In this document: positions 1 to 6,706 of the stretch, in pieces
Position numbering within the stretch: the first letter of the stretch is position 1
Layout: every line of letters starts with the position of its first letter
Assembly: GCA_963653155.1 (NCBI GenBank)
Contig: CAVJWR010000116.1
Location: forward strand, 1-9,445
Reading direction: 5' to 3'
DNA length: 9,445 nt
Source: UBA1731 sp963653155
GTDB lineage: Bacteria > Verrucomicrobiota > Kiritimatiellia > RFP12 > UBA1067
The notes under the pieces: model-generated
The model's input: only the letters and a program-made list of their open reading frames with translations
What the model was told of the DNA's origin: nothing
Database searches by the model: none
Position numbers and translations under genes: made by a program

Positions 1-79
1 CGAGACCACTCGGAAAGATCTTCAGAAAATTGACCCACTTGGGTTGCAATTCGCCAAACGAGGTGTTCGCCATCTTCAT
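1..79 (-). CDS. Start of an unrecognised downstream gene, cut by the window edge
   Basis: Reading leftward from the ATG at 79 gives an open frame to the window edge, 26 codons, beginning MKMANTSFGELQPKWVNFLK. The ATG overlaps the TGA stop of the preceding glycosyltransferase as ATGA, the same junction used elsewhere in this operon, so a real coupled gene is likely. A second ATG at 73 (MANTSF...) is an alternative start. A purine-rich GGAAG lies about ten bases upstream of 79. The visible part has no signal peptide and no motif I can assign. By context it should be another polysaccharide gene, but that is inference only. Confidence 0.6.
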   Translation of the reverse strand, partial: MKMANTSFGELQPKWVNFLKIFPSGL

Positions 80-1239
80 GTCCGCGCTTCCGCGTAAATA
101 TGCACGAGGGCTTCGATCAGGCACGGCCAAGTGTAGGATTGGGCCGTTTGGTAGCCACTCGTCACCAGCCGTGCGGCGAGTGGCGGCGTCAGACTGTCAA
201 ACGCGGCGGTGAGAGAACCCTTCTCGGACGGATTGAACAGAAGCCCGTTCTCGCCGTCGCGCACGAAATCGACGAGTCCGCCGACCGCCGAAGCGATGAG
301 CGGTACGCCATGCTGCATCGCCTCCAACGCGACGATGCCGAACGGCTCGTGGACGGACGGCAACACGAACACGTCCGCCCGCGCAAATGCCGCATTCAAC
401 TCGTCCGAACCCGGCGGCAGACCACCGAGAATCGTCAGGCGGTCGGACACGCCCAACGTCCGTGCGCGCGCCACGATCTCGTCACGATACCACGGCGCCG
501 TCACGGGGCCGACCAGTTCCACGGTGACATCGGAACGCGCCGCGAGGAGATCCACAAGCGCGAGCTGGTTCTTTTGGTAGTCAATGCGCGAGAGACACAA
601 CACACGCAAAGCCCGCACGAAGGGACGGTGCGCAAACTCCTGCGGCATCACGCCGTTCGGCAGATAGCGGATACGCTGCCGGGGATAGCGCTGCGCGAGT
701 TCGTCCTGTTCCGCACGCGAAATGCAGACAAGCGCGGATGCCCGTGCGAGCGGATCAAAGCGCAACCTCAGCAAGCGATCCAGTACGCCGCCGTAACGTA
801 CCGTGCCGCGCAGGGGCGCGAGCATCTGCGCACGTTCCTGGGGCGGCACAACCGCCGCGCCGCCATGTAGGGAAAGAACGGACGGTACGCCAAGCCGTTC
901 GGCGAGCCGAATTGCGCAACAGGCCAAGCGTCCGCCCGCGTGGATGTGGATCACGTCCGGACGGAACGCCCGCACGGCACGGAAGAGCCCGAATGCAAAC
1001 GGATTGCCGCCCTTTCGATCAAGTGCGTCGCGTGCGGACGCCGACAGTGGGAAATACGGGTAGAAGTAGTCGAACGTCCGCGCCTCCTGTGTGCCCTCGG
1101 ACGGCTGAAGCGCGGACGTGCAGAAGACGCACGGCTCGTCTCCGCACCGCCGCTGTTCGGCGACCGTCGCGGCGACGACCGTTTCCGTACCGCCCCATTC
1201 GGCGCGGCTGTAGCGGCGGACGATGTGGGCGATGCGCAT
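76..1239 (-). CDS. Glycosyltransferase family 4 (GT-B fold)
   Basis: This 387-residue protein probably transfers a sugar from an activated donor to a lipid-linked acceptor at the cytoplasmic face of the membrane. The N-terminal half carries the glycine-rich loop WGGTE (15-19), where GT4 enzymes begin the acceptor domain, and a DVIHIHAGG stretch (95-103). The C-terminal donor domain has R218 and K223 (SRIDYQKN), the usual phosphate-binding pair, and a complete EX7E motif, E298-PFGIVAL-E306. Length fits the family. The frame is open further upstream to 1509, but the ATG at 1239 is chosen because MRIAHIV is a typical GT4 start and GAGAGG stands five bases upstream. The ATG overlaps the previous stop by one base (TAATG). 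The extra upstream frame is arginine-rich shadow sequence inside the previous gene. Donor and acceptor sugars cannot be read from sequence. Confidence 0.93.
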   Translation of the reverse strand: MRIAHIVRRYSRAEWGGTETVVAATVAEQRRCGDEPCVFCTSALQPSEGTQEARTFDYFYPYFPLSASARDALDRKGGNPFAFGLFRAVRAFRPDVIHIHAGGRLACCAIRLAERLGVPSVLSLHGGAAVVPPQERAQMLAPLRGTVRYGGVLDRLLRLRFDPLARASALVCISRAEQDELAQRYPRQRIRYLPNGVMPQEFAHRPFVRALRVLCLSRIDYQKNQLALVDLLAARSDVTVELVGPVTAPWYRDEIVARARTLGVSDRLTILGGLPPGSDELNAAFARADVFVLPSVHEPFGIVALEAMQHGVPLIASAVGGLVDFVRDGENGLLFNPSEKGSLTAAFDSLTPPLAARLVTSGYQTAQSYTWPCLIEALVHIYAEART

Positions 1240-2405
1240 TACACCTCTCGTAACCGCTTCAGTGCGGCGGTCATCAGTCCGAAGTAGTCGCGTACGCGCG
1301 TGACATTTGCCGGAATCGCGTCCGTGGAGAGAATCGCGGCAAGGGAATGTGCTTCCGTCGGCTCGTAGCCATGCACGCCGTTGAGCGGCTTCAGGGTCAT
1401 GTCGGACGGGACAATCTGCACACCGGGGTTCACAAGGAAAATCGCGTCGCCGAAGAAACGGTCGGCGCAGTAGATACCGTACCGTCGTTCCTCGTCTTCC
1501 GAGAGCCAATGTCCGTCGCCGGCAAACGGTGCGAGGGCCTGTTCAATTCGCGCCCGTGCGGCGGGCTTCAAGTAGGTGACGCGGAAGAGCGTCGAATCGT
1601 AGTTGCAGCCGTAGTCCACACCAAAGACAAGTCCCGTCTTCTCGACGGCGGACTTCAGGTCTATCGTCCGAACGAGCGGCGTCATGCCGTGGTCGGAGAA
1701 GACCGTGAGCCGCCATGTCCGCCCCGTTGCCGTCAACTCCGCCGCGAGCGATTCGAGACGACGGCGGTAGTCAGTAAGCTTCGCCGCGACGCGCGGGCTA
1801 TTCAACTTCAAGGCTTCGTCGTGCCGAATCGCGTCCAAGTCGGCGGCGTAGACGAAGAGGAAACGTGCGCCCGCACGAAGAGCCGCTTCGGCCGCCGGAA
1901 ACGCCACCGCCTCACCTTGCCGCCAGTCGGTGATGTGATACGGGACACCGCTTTGCGCGCACACGTCCGCCAGGTTCGCGAGGGGTGACATCCCGCCGGG
2001 AATGAAGAGATTGCGTTTCTCGCCGTAGTCCATGAAGCCAAGACGTTCCGCCGACATCTGGTAGAGCTGGAAGTAGCCAGTGAAACCGAGCAGACGCTTG
2101 ACGAGCTTCGAGAGCTGGTTGCGGACACGTCCGCGTGTCCAAAACGACGCAGGGCGTAGACACCGCATCAACCGTGCGACACTTTTGAACGGCGACCCTT
2201 TCGGATCAAAGCGGAAAAGGCTCAGGTGCCCGTGTTCAGCGGGCGTCACCCCCGAAAGAATTGTCGGAATGGCCGTGCAGGAATAGCCGAACTGCATCTC
2301 GACCGCCCGCCTATGTGGCAGAAGATCCTTCAGCCAATCCCCCGTCCCGACCAGATCCCATCCCAAGGCATCCAGAAAGACAAACACTTCAACTTCAGGT
2401 TTCAT
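1239..2405 (-). CDS. Alkaline phosphatase superfamily protein, type I phosphodiesterase/nucleotide pyrophosphatase-like
   Basis: This 388-residue protein matches the phosphodiesterase/nucleotide pyrophosphatase branch of the alkaline phosphatase superfamily. Motifs in order: FLDALGWD (10-17), with D12 as first metal ligand; YSCTAIPTILSG (41-52), with T44 at the nucleophile position, followed by TPAEHGH (54-60); YAADLDAIRHD (186-196), with D191 and H195; FSDHGM (236-241), with D238 and H239; and GVHGYEP (343-349), with H345. The two-metal site therefore looks complete and the enzyme should be active. I see no signal peptide or membrane helix, so it is probably cytoplasmic. Its place beside glycosyltransferases suggests hydrolysis or transfer of a phospho-group on a glycan precursor, but the substrate is unknown. 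The start is the first ATG. No strong Shine-Dalgarno is seen, only a GGGTGGG stretch about ten bases upstream. The gene begins 47 bases after the inserted nuclease gene and ends in TAATG with the next glycosyltransferase. Confidence 0.88.
   Translation of the reverse strand: MKPEVEVFVFLDALGWDLVGTGDWLKDLLPHRRAVEMQFGYSCTAIPTILSGVTPAEHGHLSLFRFDPKGSPFKSVARLMRCLRPASFWTRGRVRNQLSKLVKRLLGFTGYFQLYQMSAERLGFMDYGEKRNLFIPGGMSPLANLADVCAQSGVPYHITDWRQGEAVAFPAAEAALRAGARFLFVYAADLDAIRHDEALKLNSPRVAAKLTDYRRRLESLAAELTATGRTWRLTVFSDHGMTPLVRTIDLKSAVEKTGLVFGVDYGCNYDSTLFRVTYLKPAARARIEQALAPFAGDGHWLSEDEERRYGIYCADRFFGDAIFLVNPGVQIVPSDMTLKPLNGVHGYEPTEAHSLAAILSTDAIPANVTRVRDYFGLMTAALKRLREV
1244..1249 (-). promoter_or_regulatory. 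Ribosome binding site GAGAGG for the GT4 gene starting at 1239
   Basis: GAGAGG lies five to six bases before the ATG at 1239 and inside the last codons of the upstream phosphodiesterase-like gene. It settles the start at 1239 rather than the longer open frame, and with the TAATG junction it supports translational coupling. Confidence 0.6.
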
Positions 2406-2452
2406 CTGAAATAATACCCACCCGTTTTCTTACTACCACGATGCTCAGCGGT
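2406..2452. other. Short intergenic gap after the nuclease gene
   Basis: Forty-seven bases separate the nuclease stop from the phosphodiesterase start. Read on the minus strand it has GGGTGGG followed by TATTAT (2416-2411), but no matching -35 box. No hairpin plus U-tract terminator is present, so readthrough into the phosphodiesterase gene is likely. Confidence 0.4.
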
Positions 2453-3313
2453 TTAAAATGGCAATGGTCCATCAGACATGTCCTTTTCAAGGCGCGTCCA
2501 AAGCCATTTATCCAACGATGAAAGCGGCACCATGTCAAACGGCTTAAACAAAGTACAGGGAACATTATCATCTGCACAGCATATAACAAAGCGACTTCGC
2601 CTATCCGTCCCAAACATCCGTGCCCTATCTACCCATTTATCAAGCCCCAACATCCGGCCCGTCTTGGTCTCAAATACATACACCCTATCCCGAAACATTG
2701 CAACAACATCAAGCTGCATATCAGCCTGCTTTTTTTCTTGCTCAATCTTTGCCAATTTTACATCAGTAAAGACATCAAATTTGAGGCGTTTCTGTCGCGC
2801 ATAATCTTCCAAGGTCTTCTCGACAATCCATTTGTTGACAAGCTCAGCCCACACCCCGTTCCAAAACGGAACAGCATCTTTCTTGTTCTGACGGGTTATT
2901 TTCAACTCATTTTTCGACTTCTCGCACAAAACCCAGCCGCATTTTTCAAACGCCCCGCACAACTGAATCAATCCATTCTTCTCCTTGCCGGTCATTCCAT
3001 CAAATGAGAATGCATAAGTATCATCTTTCATGTGAGCCAACTTCTTGACAAGAGGAATGGCTCGTACACGATTGTTGAACAGCAGTATCGCAACTCTAAC
3101 ATAGGTTGACTTCGTTTCCTTAGGTTTGCAATCTAAAATTCGATATCCTAAGTCAGCGAAATACGAAGCCAAGCGCTTTGTCTTTGCCGTAAGATACCAT
3201 TTGTCCGATTCGAGGATACGTCGATTTCGATCCTTGACAATGGTTTCCATTCGATCTTCAATCAACTGCTTTGCCACAATCAAGGCTTCATAGTCTGAGA
3301 CATTACTAGCCAT
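2453..3313 (-). CDS. Putative PD-(D/E)XK nuclease, Card1/Can2 (DUF1887)-like C-terminal domain
   Basis: This 286-residue protein has a C-terminal half with the layout of a PD-(D/E)XK nuclease: E157 in FWNGVWAELV (150-159), D202 in MQLDVVAMF (199-207), then E215 and K217 in VYVFETKTG (211-219), followed by a helix and an RFVICCA strand (241-247). The arrangement of a WxxE helix, then (E/Q)LDV, then E-x-K-T-G resembles the nuclease domain of Card1/Can2 (DUF1887) effectors. Those normally carry a CARF sensor at the N-terminus. Here the first 110 residues are basic and helical and I cannot recognise a CARF fold in them, so this may be a truncated or re-equipped relative. The start is the ATG at 3313, with AGAAGGA eight bases upstream. 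Sampled blocks are 37-50% GC, clearly below the flanks, which suggests horizontal acquisition. It lies 88 bases after the RhuM gene. Nuclease activity is inferred from motifs only; the fold call is moderately secure and the subfamily is tentative. Confidence 0.72.
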   Translation of the reverse strand: MASNVSDYEALIVAKQLIEDRMETIVKDRNRRILESDKWYLTAKTKRLASYFADLGYRILDCKPKETKSTYVRVAILLFNNRVRAIPLVKKLAHMKDDTYAFSFDGMTGKEKNGLIQLCGAFEKCGWVLCEKSKNELKITRQNKKDAVPFWNGVWAELVNKWIVEKTLEDYARQKRLKFDVFTDVKLAKIEQEKKQADMQLDVVAMFRDRVYVFETKTGRMLGLDKWVDRARMFGTDRRSRFVICCADDNVPCTLFKPFDMVPLSSLDKWLWTRLEKDMSDGPLPF

Positions 3314-3320
3314 AAACTTA

Positions 3321-3327
3321 TCCTTCT
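3321..3327 (-). promoter_or_regulatory. Ribosome binding site AGAAGGA for the nuclease-like gene
   Basis: On the minus strand, AGAAGGA ends seven bases before the ATG at 3313. It is a good Shine-Dalgarno match with ordinary spacing, in a noncoding gap, and it supports this start. Confidence 0.65.
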
Positions 3328-3401
3328 ATTTAGTAATGTACGAGCTTATAAAACGCCCTTACCTGATGCGTCCACGTATGACAAGGGAATATCCTTCTCC
3401 T
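3328..3401. other. Intergenic gap between the RhuM and nuclease genes
   Basis: This is the leader part of the largest gap in the window. The minus strand shows TATAAG and TACATT tracts near 3335-3352 that could serve as a -10 box, but I find no properly spaced -35 box. No terminator hairpin is evident. A separate promoter for the nuclease gene is possible but unsupported. Confidence 0.3.
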
Positions 3402-4346
3402 TCACAACCTCGCCCTCAGTCCGGCGATTTCGCCTGCGTCGAGCTTCGTGAAGGCGAAGCACTTCTTGCCGAGGTCTTTCAGTGACGCCCCAATCAAATA
3501 GATTTCTTTGTCATCGAGGACAAGGAAACGGTCATGGAACTTTTCGCTGTACCGAACCGTGAGAGTCGGGTATTGCGCGTTGAACTTCGCGATGTCCGTT
3601 GCCGCAAGCGTGGGACGCGGACGACCGTTGCGATCCTTATGTTCGGACGTGACGACTGTCACCGACACGCCCTTCCGCTTCTTCGCGAGCATGTCGAGCG
3701 TTTCTGCCCCCACCCAGTTGTCAATCAGCAGAATTGACGTCTTCGCACGAGCCACCAGCTTCTCCACAAGCGAACAGGCGTCCCACAGTTGCCCGTCGTA
3801 GAACACGCCCTGAATCGGCGGAGTCTGTGTCTGAACGAAGAATTCAACTTTCTCTTTCAATTCAGCAATATCCCTGTCGTGTACCTGTAGTCTGCGATCA
3901 ATAATCGCGAATTGAGCGGTCTGCATTGCTCCTGCAAACATACGCTCTTTGATGACTTTCGTTGCCCATTGGCGGAAACGAACGCCAACGATGGAATTGA
4001 CACGATAGCCAATTGAAATGATGGCATCAAGATTGTAATAAATGACTCGACGAGTCACGCGCCTAGAACCCTCTGGGCGAACTTCCAAGGATTCCTTGGA
4101 TGTTGCTTTCTTATCGAGTTCGCCACTCGCGTAGATGTTTTTCAAATGCAAGCGCACATTCTCAAGAGAACACGAGAACAGTTCGGCTATACGAAACTGT
4201 TGAAGCCAGACTGTATCCTCCTCAAACCGAACTTCAATACGCATGATGTCGTTCGGCTGATAGACGACAATCTCGTTCTTCTGCGGAACACTACGTCCTC
4301 TTACCATGGCTTGTCTTTCTTGGGGCTGTCGACTGCTTGACTTCAT
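3402..4346 (-). CDS. RhuM family protein with C-terminal PLD-like domain
   Basis: This 314-residue protein has two parts. Residues about 25-140 are the RhuM-type N-terminus: EIVVYQPND (25-33), RFEEDTVWLQQFRIAELF (40-57), HLKNIYASGEL (67-77), YYNLDAIISIGYRVNS (103-118) and FRQWATKVIKE (124-134). This region is related to phage antirepressor/ORF6N-type DNA-binding modules. After a short charged helix (150-170), the C-terminal part resembles a phospholipase-D-like domain, with SILLIDNW (204-211), KFHDRFLVLD (269-278) and IGASLKDLGKK (285-295). In this HxKx4D-like motif (H271, R273, D278) arginine replaces lysine, so catalysis is doubtful. RhuM was named from a Salmonella pathogenicity-island gene, and its biochemical role is unclear. 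A start at M14 (ATG at 4307) is also credible and matches the usual length before the EIVVYQ strand. The gene follows the GT2 gene by 30 bases. It could act as a DNA-binding regulator or as part of a defence or mobile module. Confidence 0.85.
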   Translation of the reverse strand: MKSSSRQPQERQAMVRGRSVPQKNEIVVYQPNDIMRIEVRFEEDTVWLQQFRIAELFSCSLENVRLHLKNIYASGELDKKATSKESLEVRPEGSRRVTRRVIYYNLDAIISIGYRVNSIVGVRFRQWATKVIKERMFAGAMQTAQFAIIDRRLQVHDRDIAELKEKVEFFVQTQTPPIQGVFYDGQLWDACSLVEKLVARAKTSILLIDNWVGAETLDMLAKKRKGVSVTVVTSEHKDRNGRPRPTLAATDIAKFNAQYPTLTVRYSEKFHDRFLVLDDKEIYLIGASLKDLGKKCFAFTKLDAGEIAGLRARL

Positions 4347-4352
4347 GTCCGT

Positions 4353-4358
4353 ATTATA
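4353..4358 (-). promoter_or_regulatory. Possible -10 box (TATAAT) before the RhuM-family gene
   Basis: A perfect TATAAT stands on the minus strand in the 30-base gap between the GT2 stop and the RhuM start. Transcription would begin near 4346, at the ATG itself, giving a leaderless message or a 40-base leader if ATG 4307 is used. No good -35 match is seen at 16-18 bases, so this is a weak call that rests on one hexamer. Confidence 0.35.
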
Positions 4359-4376
4359 TCAAAACCAACCGTCGGA

Positions 4377-5474
4377 CTATTTGCCGCGTCGCCGGATGCG
4401 CCAGAGGACTAGCGGGTAGTAGAGATACTTGAAATAGGCCCGTGCGGGGAGGTCGAGCAGCGGATGGATGCCGCACAGCAGCACGAGCGGTGCGGCCAGC
4501 TTCTTCGGGAAGCCCGCATGGCGCGTCAGCTTCAGATACACGCGCCGTCCGCCCTTCTCCAGAACCCGCCGCAGACAGGCCGTCCGCACAGTCGCGGGAA
4601 GCGCATCTGATGTCCGAAAAAAGACCCGCTCGAAAAAGAACGAGAGGACGAGCCGTGCCCAGGCCTGGGCAACCGGCTTCGGGAAACGATGTGCGGCAAA
4701 GAAGAGAAGAAGGTTCTGCGACACGACCGCCGTGTGCAGACACGCCTCTCCAAGGTGTTCGCTCGTCGTCACGGAACCGGCGCGGCGACGGTAGACGTAG
4801 AGGTCGGCATCAAGGACAAGGAGACGCGGCGCGAGCGTGAGAACACGCGGCGTCCATTCCTCGTCTTCGTGCCTGAGGCCCGGGACGAAAAACAGTCCGT
4901 TCGCACGAAGGAAGTCGGTCCGGCACACGGTGAGCGAGGCCATCGGCCAGGCGAACGTCGGGCGATGCGCGAAGTGAACCATCGCCTCACCCACCACGAG
5001 GATGCGTCCGTCGTCAGATGGTGCGAAATTGAAATGCCGAGCGACGATTCGCTGCTTACCATCGGCATTTTCGGCACATTCCACCACGGCACCTTGAGCC
5101 GCCTCCGGTTCGTCGTGTGCGCGTAAGGCGGCAGCCAATCGCGCCAATGCCCCATCCGCCAACCAGTCGTCGCCGTCCAGCCAGATGACGTAGCGGCCTC
5201 TCGCGATTTCAAAGCCCCGGTTGCGCGGCGTCGCCGGCGAACCGCTTTTCGGGCCAACAATGACCCGAAACCGCACATCCGCCACCGCCATGGCACGGCA
5301 CTTCGCCTCCGTTGCGTCGGACGATTCCTCGACGGAGAGAATACACTCCCAGTCGGCGAACGACTGCGCACGCACGGACGAAACCATGTCGTCCACATAT
5401 CGCGCCACCTGATAGCACGGCACGATAATCGAGAAAAAAGGATGTAACTCAGAATCAGTGCACATGGACATCAT
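4377..5474 (-). CDS. Glycosyltransferase family 2 (GT-A fold)
   Basis: This 365-residue protein should add one sugar to the growing repeat unit in the cytoplasm. The GT2 nucleotide-binding start is FSIIVPCYQ (14-22). The typical RNRG...ARGRYVIWLDGDDW run (84-104) holds the DxD-like metal site (D100, D102, D103), and HEDEEW (202-207) fits the acidic catalytic-base region. The usual DDGSTDGT loop is changed to VEESSDAT (48-55), so the first uridine-contacting aspartate is an acidic substitute. The C-terminus is hydrophobic and then basic (YFKYLYYPLVLWRIRRRGK), suggesting membrane association. The start is uncertain: the frame opens with a TTG at 5513 that overlaps the previous gene, and ATGs occur at 5474, 5471 and 5465. 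None has a well-spaced ribosome site; AAAGG at 5500-5496 is too far away. The first ATG is used. The preceding GT4 gene ends 17 bases upstream. Confidence 0.9.
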   Translation of the reverse strand: MMSMCTDSELHPFFSIIVPCYQVARYVDDMVSSVRAQSFADWECILSVEESSDATEAKCRAMAVADVRFRVIVGPKSGSPATPRNRGFEIARGRYVIWLDGDDWLADGALARLAAALRAHDEPEAAQGAVVECAENADGKQRIVARHFNFAPSDDGRILVVGEAMVHFAHRPTFAWPMASLTVCRTDFLRANGLFFVPGLRHEDEEWTPRVLTLAPRLLVLDADLYVYRRRAGSVTTSEHLGEACLHTAVVSQNLLLFFAAHRFPKPVAQAWARLVLSFFFERVFFRTSDALPATVRTACLRRVLEKGGRRVYLKLTRHAGFPKKLAAPLVLLCGIHPLLDLPARAYFKYLYYPLVLWRIRRRGK

Positions 5475-5491
5475 ACGACCATTACAAGTCG

Positions 5492-6706
5492 TCAACCTTT
5501 CTTCGGAATGCAAAGGGATTCAAAACGGGCGATTCGTTCACGGTTCTGCTCCGCGCAGCGCACACGATCATCTCGGTTGCGCAAAGCCTCGCGCGCCAAC
5601 GGATCAGACAGGAGCGGACGCAAGGCGGCGGCGATGCCCTCTGCCGAGACGTCGCACAGAACACCCTTCACGCCCGGTTCGGAAAGCTGGTCGATTCCGC
5701 CCGCCGTCCGTGTGGAGACGACTGGGCATCCGAGGAGAAGCGCCTCGGAAATGGTCAGGCCCAACGCCTCCTTCTGGCTCGGCTGAAGATAGATGTCCGC
5801 ACATTTCATGAACGGATACGGATTCGGACGATGCCCGTGAAAGACGACAAATTCCTCGACACCCAGCTGCCGGGCGCGCGTATGGTAGACGGGTTCCTCC
5901 AAATCCCAGCCAATGACGTGCCAGCGCAACGCGGACACGCCCTCTCGTACAAGGATAGCGAGGGCTTCAAGGGCGAGGTCGATGCCCTTGAGCGGATTCA
6001 GTCGTGCACACGTGACGATGTGAACACACCCCGGAATAAACGTGGCCGCATCCGCGTCCGCCATCGGCTCCTCGGCGAGCGAAAGGACATGGCGCATGTC
6101 CGTCAGGTTCTCCGCAACGACAACCTTCCTGGCCCACGCCGGATACCAGCGTCGGATGTCGTCCGCCACGCGCCGCCCGACGGAGAGAATCCGGTCGGCG
6201 GCGGCGAAACCGAGTTCCTGACGAAAGATGTTTTCGCGGTCGCCGCAGTGGTAGACGAGCAGAAAACGCTTCCAACGAAACGTTTGCACGGCCACCTCCG
6301 TCGCCCACGGGTGGTAAAGGATGACCGTATCGAAGTCCGTGACGCCCATCTCGCGTTGGATGTAGTCCGCATAGAGCCGCACTTCGGCGTCGTAGATGCG
6401 CCGACCGATTGGACGGAACGGCCACGGCAGGTGCCAAAATAGAAAGCCTCCAATGCGGCGAAGGACGTTCCAGCGGTAACGGTGCGTGAACGTGACGCAT
6501 GTCGTCCGATCGGCGACAACGATGCGGGCTCGGGGATTGAGGCGACCGAGAATCGACGAGCCCTCGTAGTCGGCAGCCGTCGTGAAGATGACCGTGACGT
6601 CGAAACGGGTGTAGTCGATGTTGTCAAGAAGCGCACAGAGCGCAACCTCAATGCCGCTCACGCGCGGATGCGCGAGGAAAAAGGCCAGCCGCGTCTTCGT
6701 CGTCAT
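5492..6706 (-). CDS. Glycosyltransferase family 4 (GT-B fold)
   Basis: This 404-residue protein begins TRLAFFLAHPRVSGIEVALCALL (4-26), the acceptor-domain start of GT4 enzymes, with SGIE replacing the usual GGxE loop. The donor domain has CARLNPLKGIDLALEAL (233-249), with the phosphate-binding pair R235 and K240, and an intact EX7E motif, E313-ALGLTIS-E321, followed by GCPVVSTRTAGGIDQL (326-341). It is predicted to be a retaining, NDP-sugar-dependent enzyme of the cytoplasmic membrane face, with unknown sugar specificity. The ATG at 6706 is fixed by a near-perfect AAGGAGGG four bases upstream and by the ATGA overlap with the flippase stop. The upstream open frame to 6940 is arginine-rich shadow of the flippase gene. 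It differs clearly from the other GT4 gene in this window, so it is not a recent duplicate. Confidence 0.93.
   Translation of the reverse strand: MTTKTRLAFFLAHPRVSGIEVALCALLDNIDYTRFDVTVIFTTAADYEGSSILGRLNPRARIVVADRTTCVTFTHRYRWNVLRRIGGFLFWHLPWPFRPIGRRIYDAEVRLYADYIQREMGVTDFDTVILYHPWATEVAVQTFRWKRFLLVYHCGDRENIFRQELGFAAADRILSVGRRVADDIRRWYPAWARKVVVAENLTDMRHVLSLAEEPMADADAATFIPGCVHIVTCARLNPLKGIDLALEALAILVREGVSALRWHVIGWDLEEPVYHTRARQLGVEEFVVFHGHRPNPYPFMKCADIYLQPSQKEALGLTISEALLLGCPVVSTRTAGGIDQLSEPGVKGVLCDVSAEGIAAALRPLLSDPLAREALRNRDDRVRCAEQNRERIARFESLCIPKKG

Larger units (their letters stand above)
2406..4376. other. Accessory two-gene insert within the polysaccharide operon
   Basis: This segment holds two co-directional genes, a RhuM/PLD-like protein and a PD-(D/E)XK nuclease-like protein, that have no expected role in glycan synthesis. 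Sampled 60-base blocks run from 37 to 50% GC in the nuclease gene and from 40 to 50% in the N-terminal half of the RhuM gene, against up to about 67% in the sugar genes. Sugar-gene junctions elsewhere overlap or lie within about 20 bases, while the gaps here are 30, 88 and 47 bases. I see no integrase, transposase, terminal inverted repeat or clear target duplication. Only a 5-base inverted repeat (GTCCG at 4347, CGGAC at 4373) lies at the right boundary, which is too short to mean much. The boundaries are given by the flanking genes and are not proven. Confidence 0.6.

Noticed and set aside
100..870. A 256-codon plus-strand open frame over the left GT4 gene
   Set aside because: It is antisense to a clear glycosyltransferase, has composition typical of GC-rich shadow frames, and no recognisable motif.
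1240..1509. N-terminal extension of the left GT4 gene
   Set aside because: The extra 90 codons are arginine-rich, lie inside the phosphodiesterase gene in another frame, and the ATG at 1239 has a ribosome site and a family-typical start.
2478..3007. Plus-strand open frames across the AT-rich gene
   Set aside because: They overlap each other and the nuclease gene, end without any domain, and show no ribosome site.
2406..4376. CRISPR-associated context for the Card1-like nuclease
   Set aside because: No repeat-spacer array, cas gene or cyclase is visible in the window, so a type III link cannot be supported here.
4347..4377. Short inverted repeat GTCCG...CGGAC as a mobile-element end or terminator
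   Set aside because: Only five bases match, with a 21-base spacer and no U-tract or partner at the other boundary; such words are common in this GC-rich sequence.
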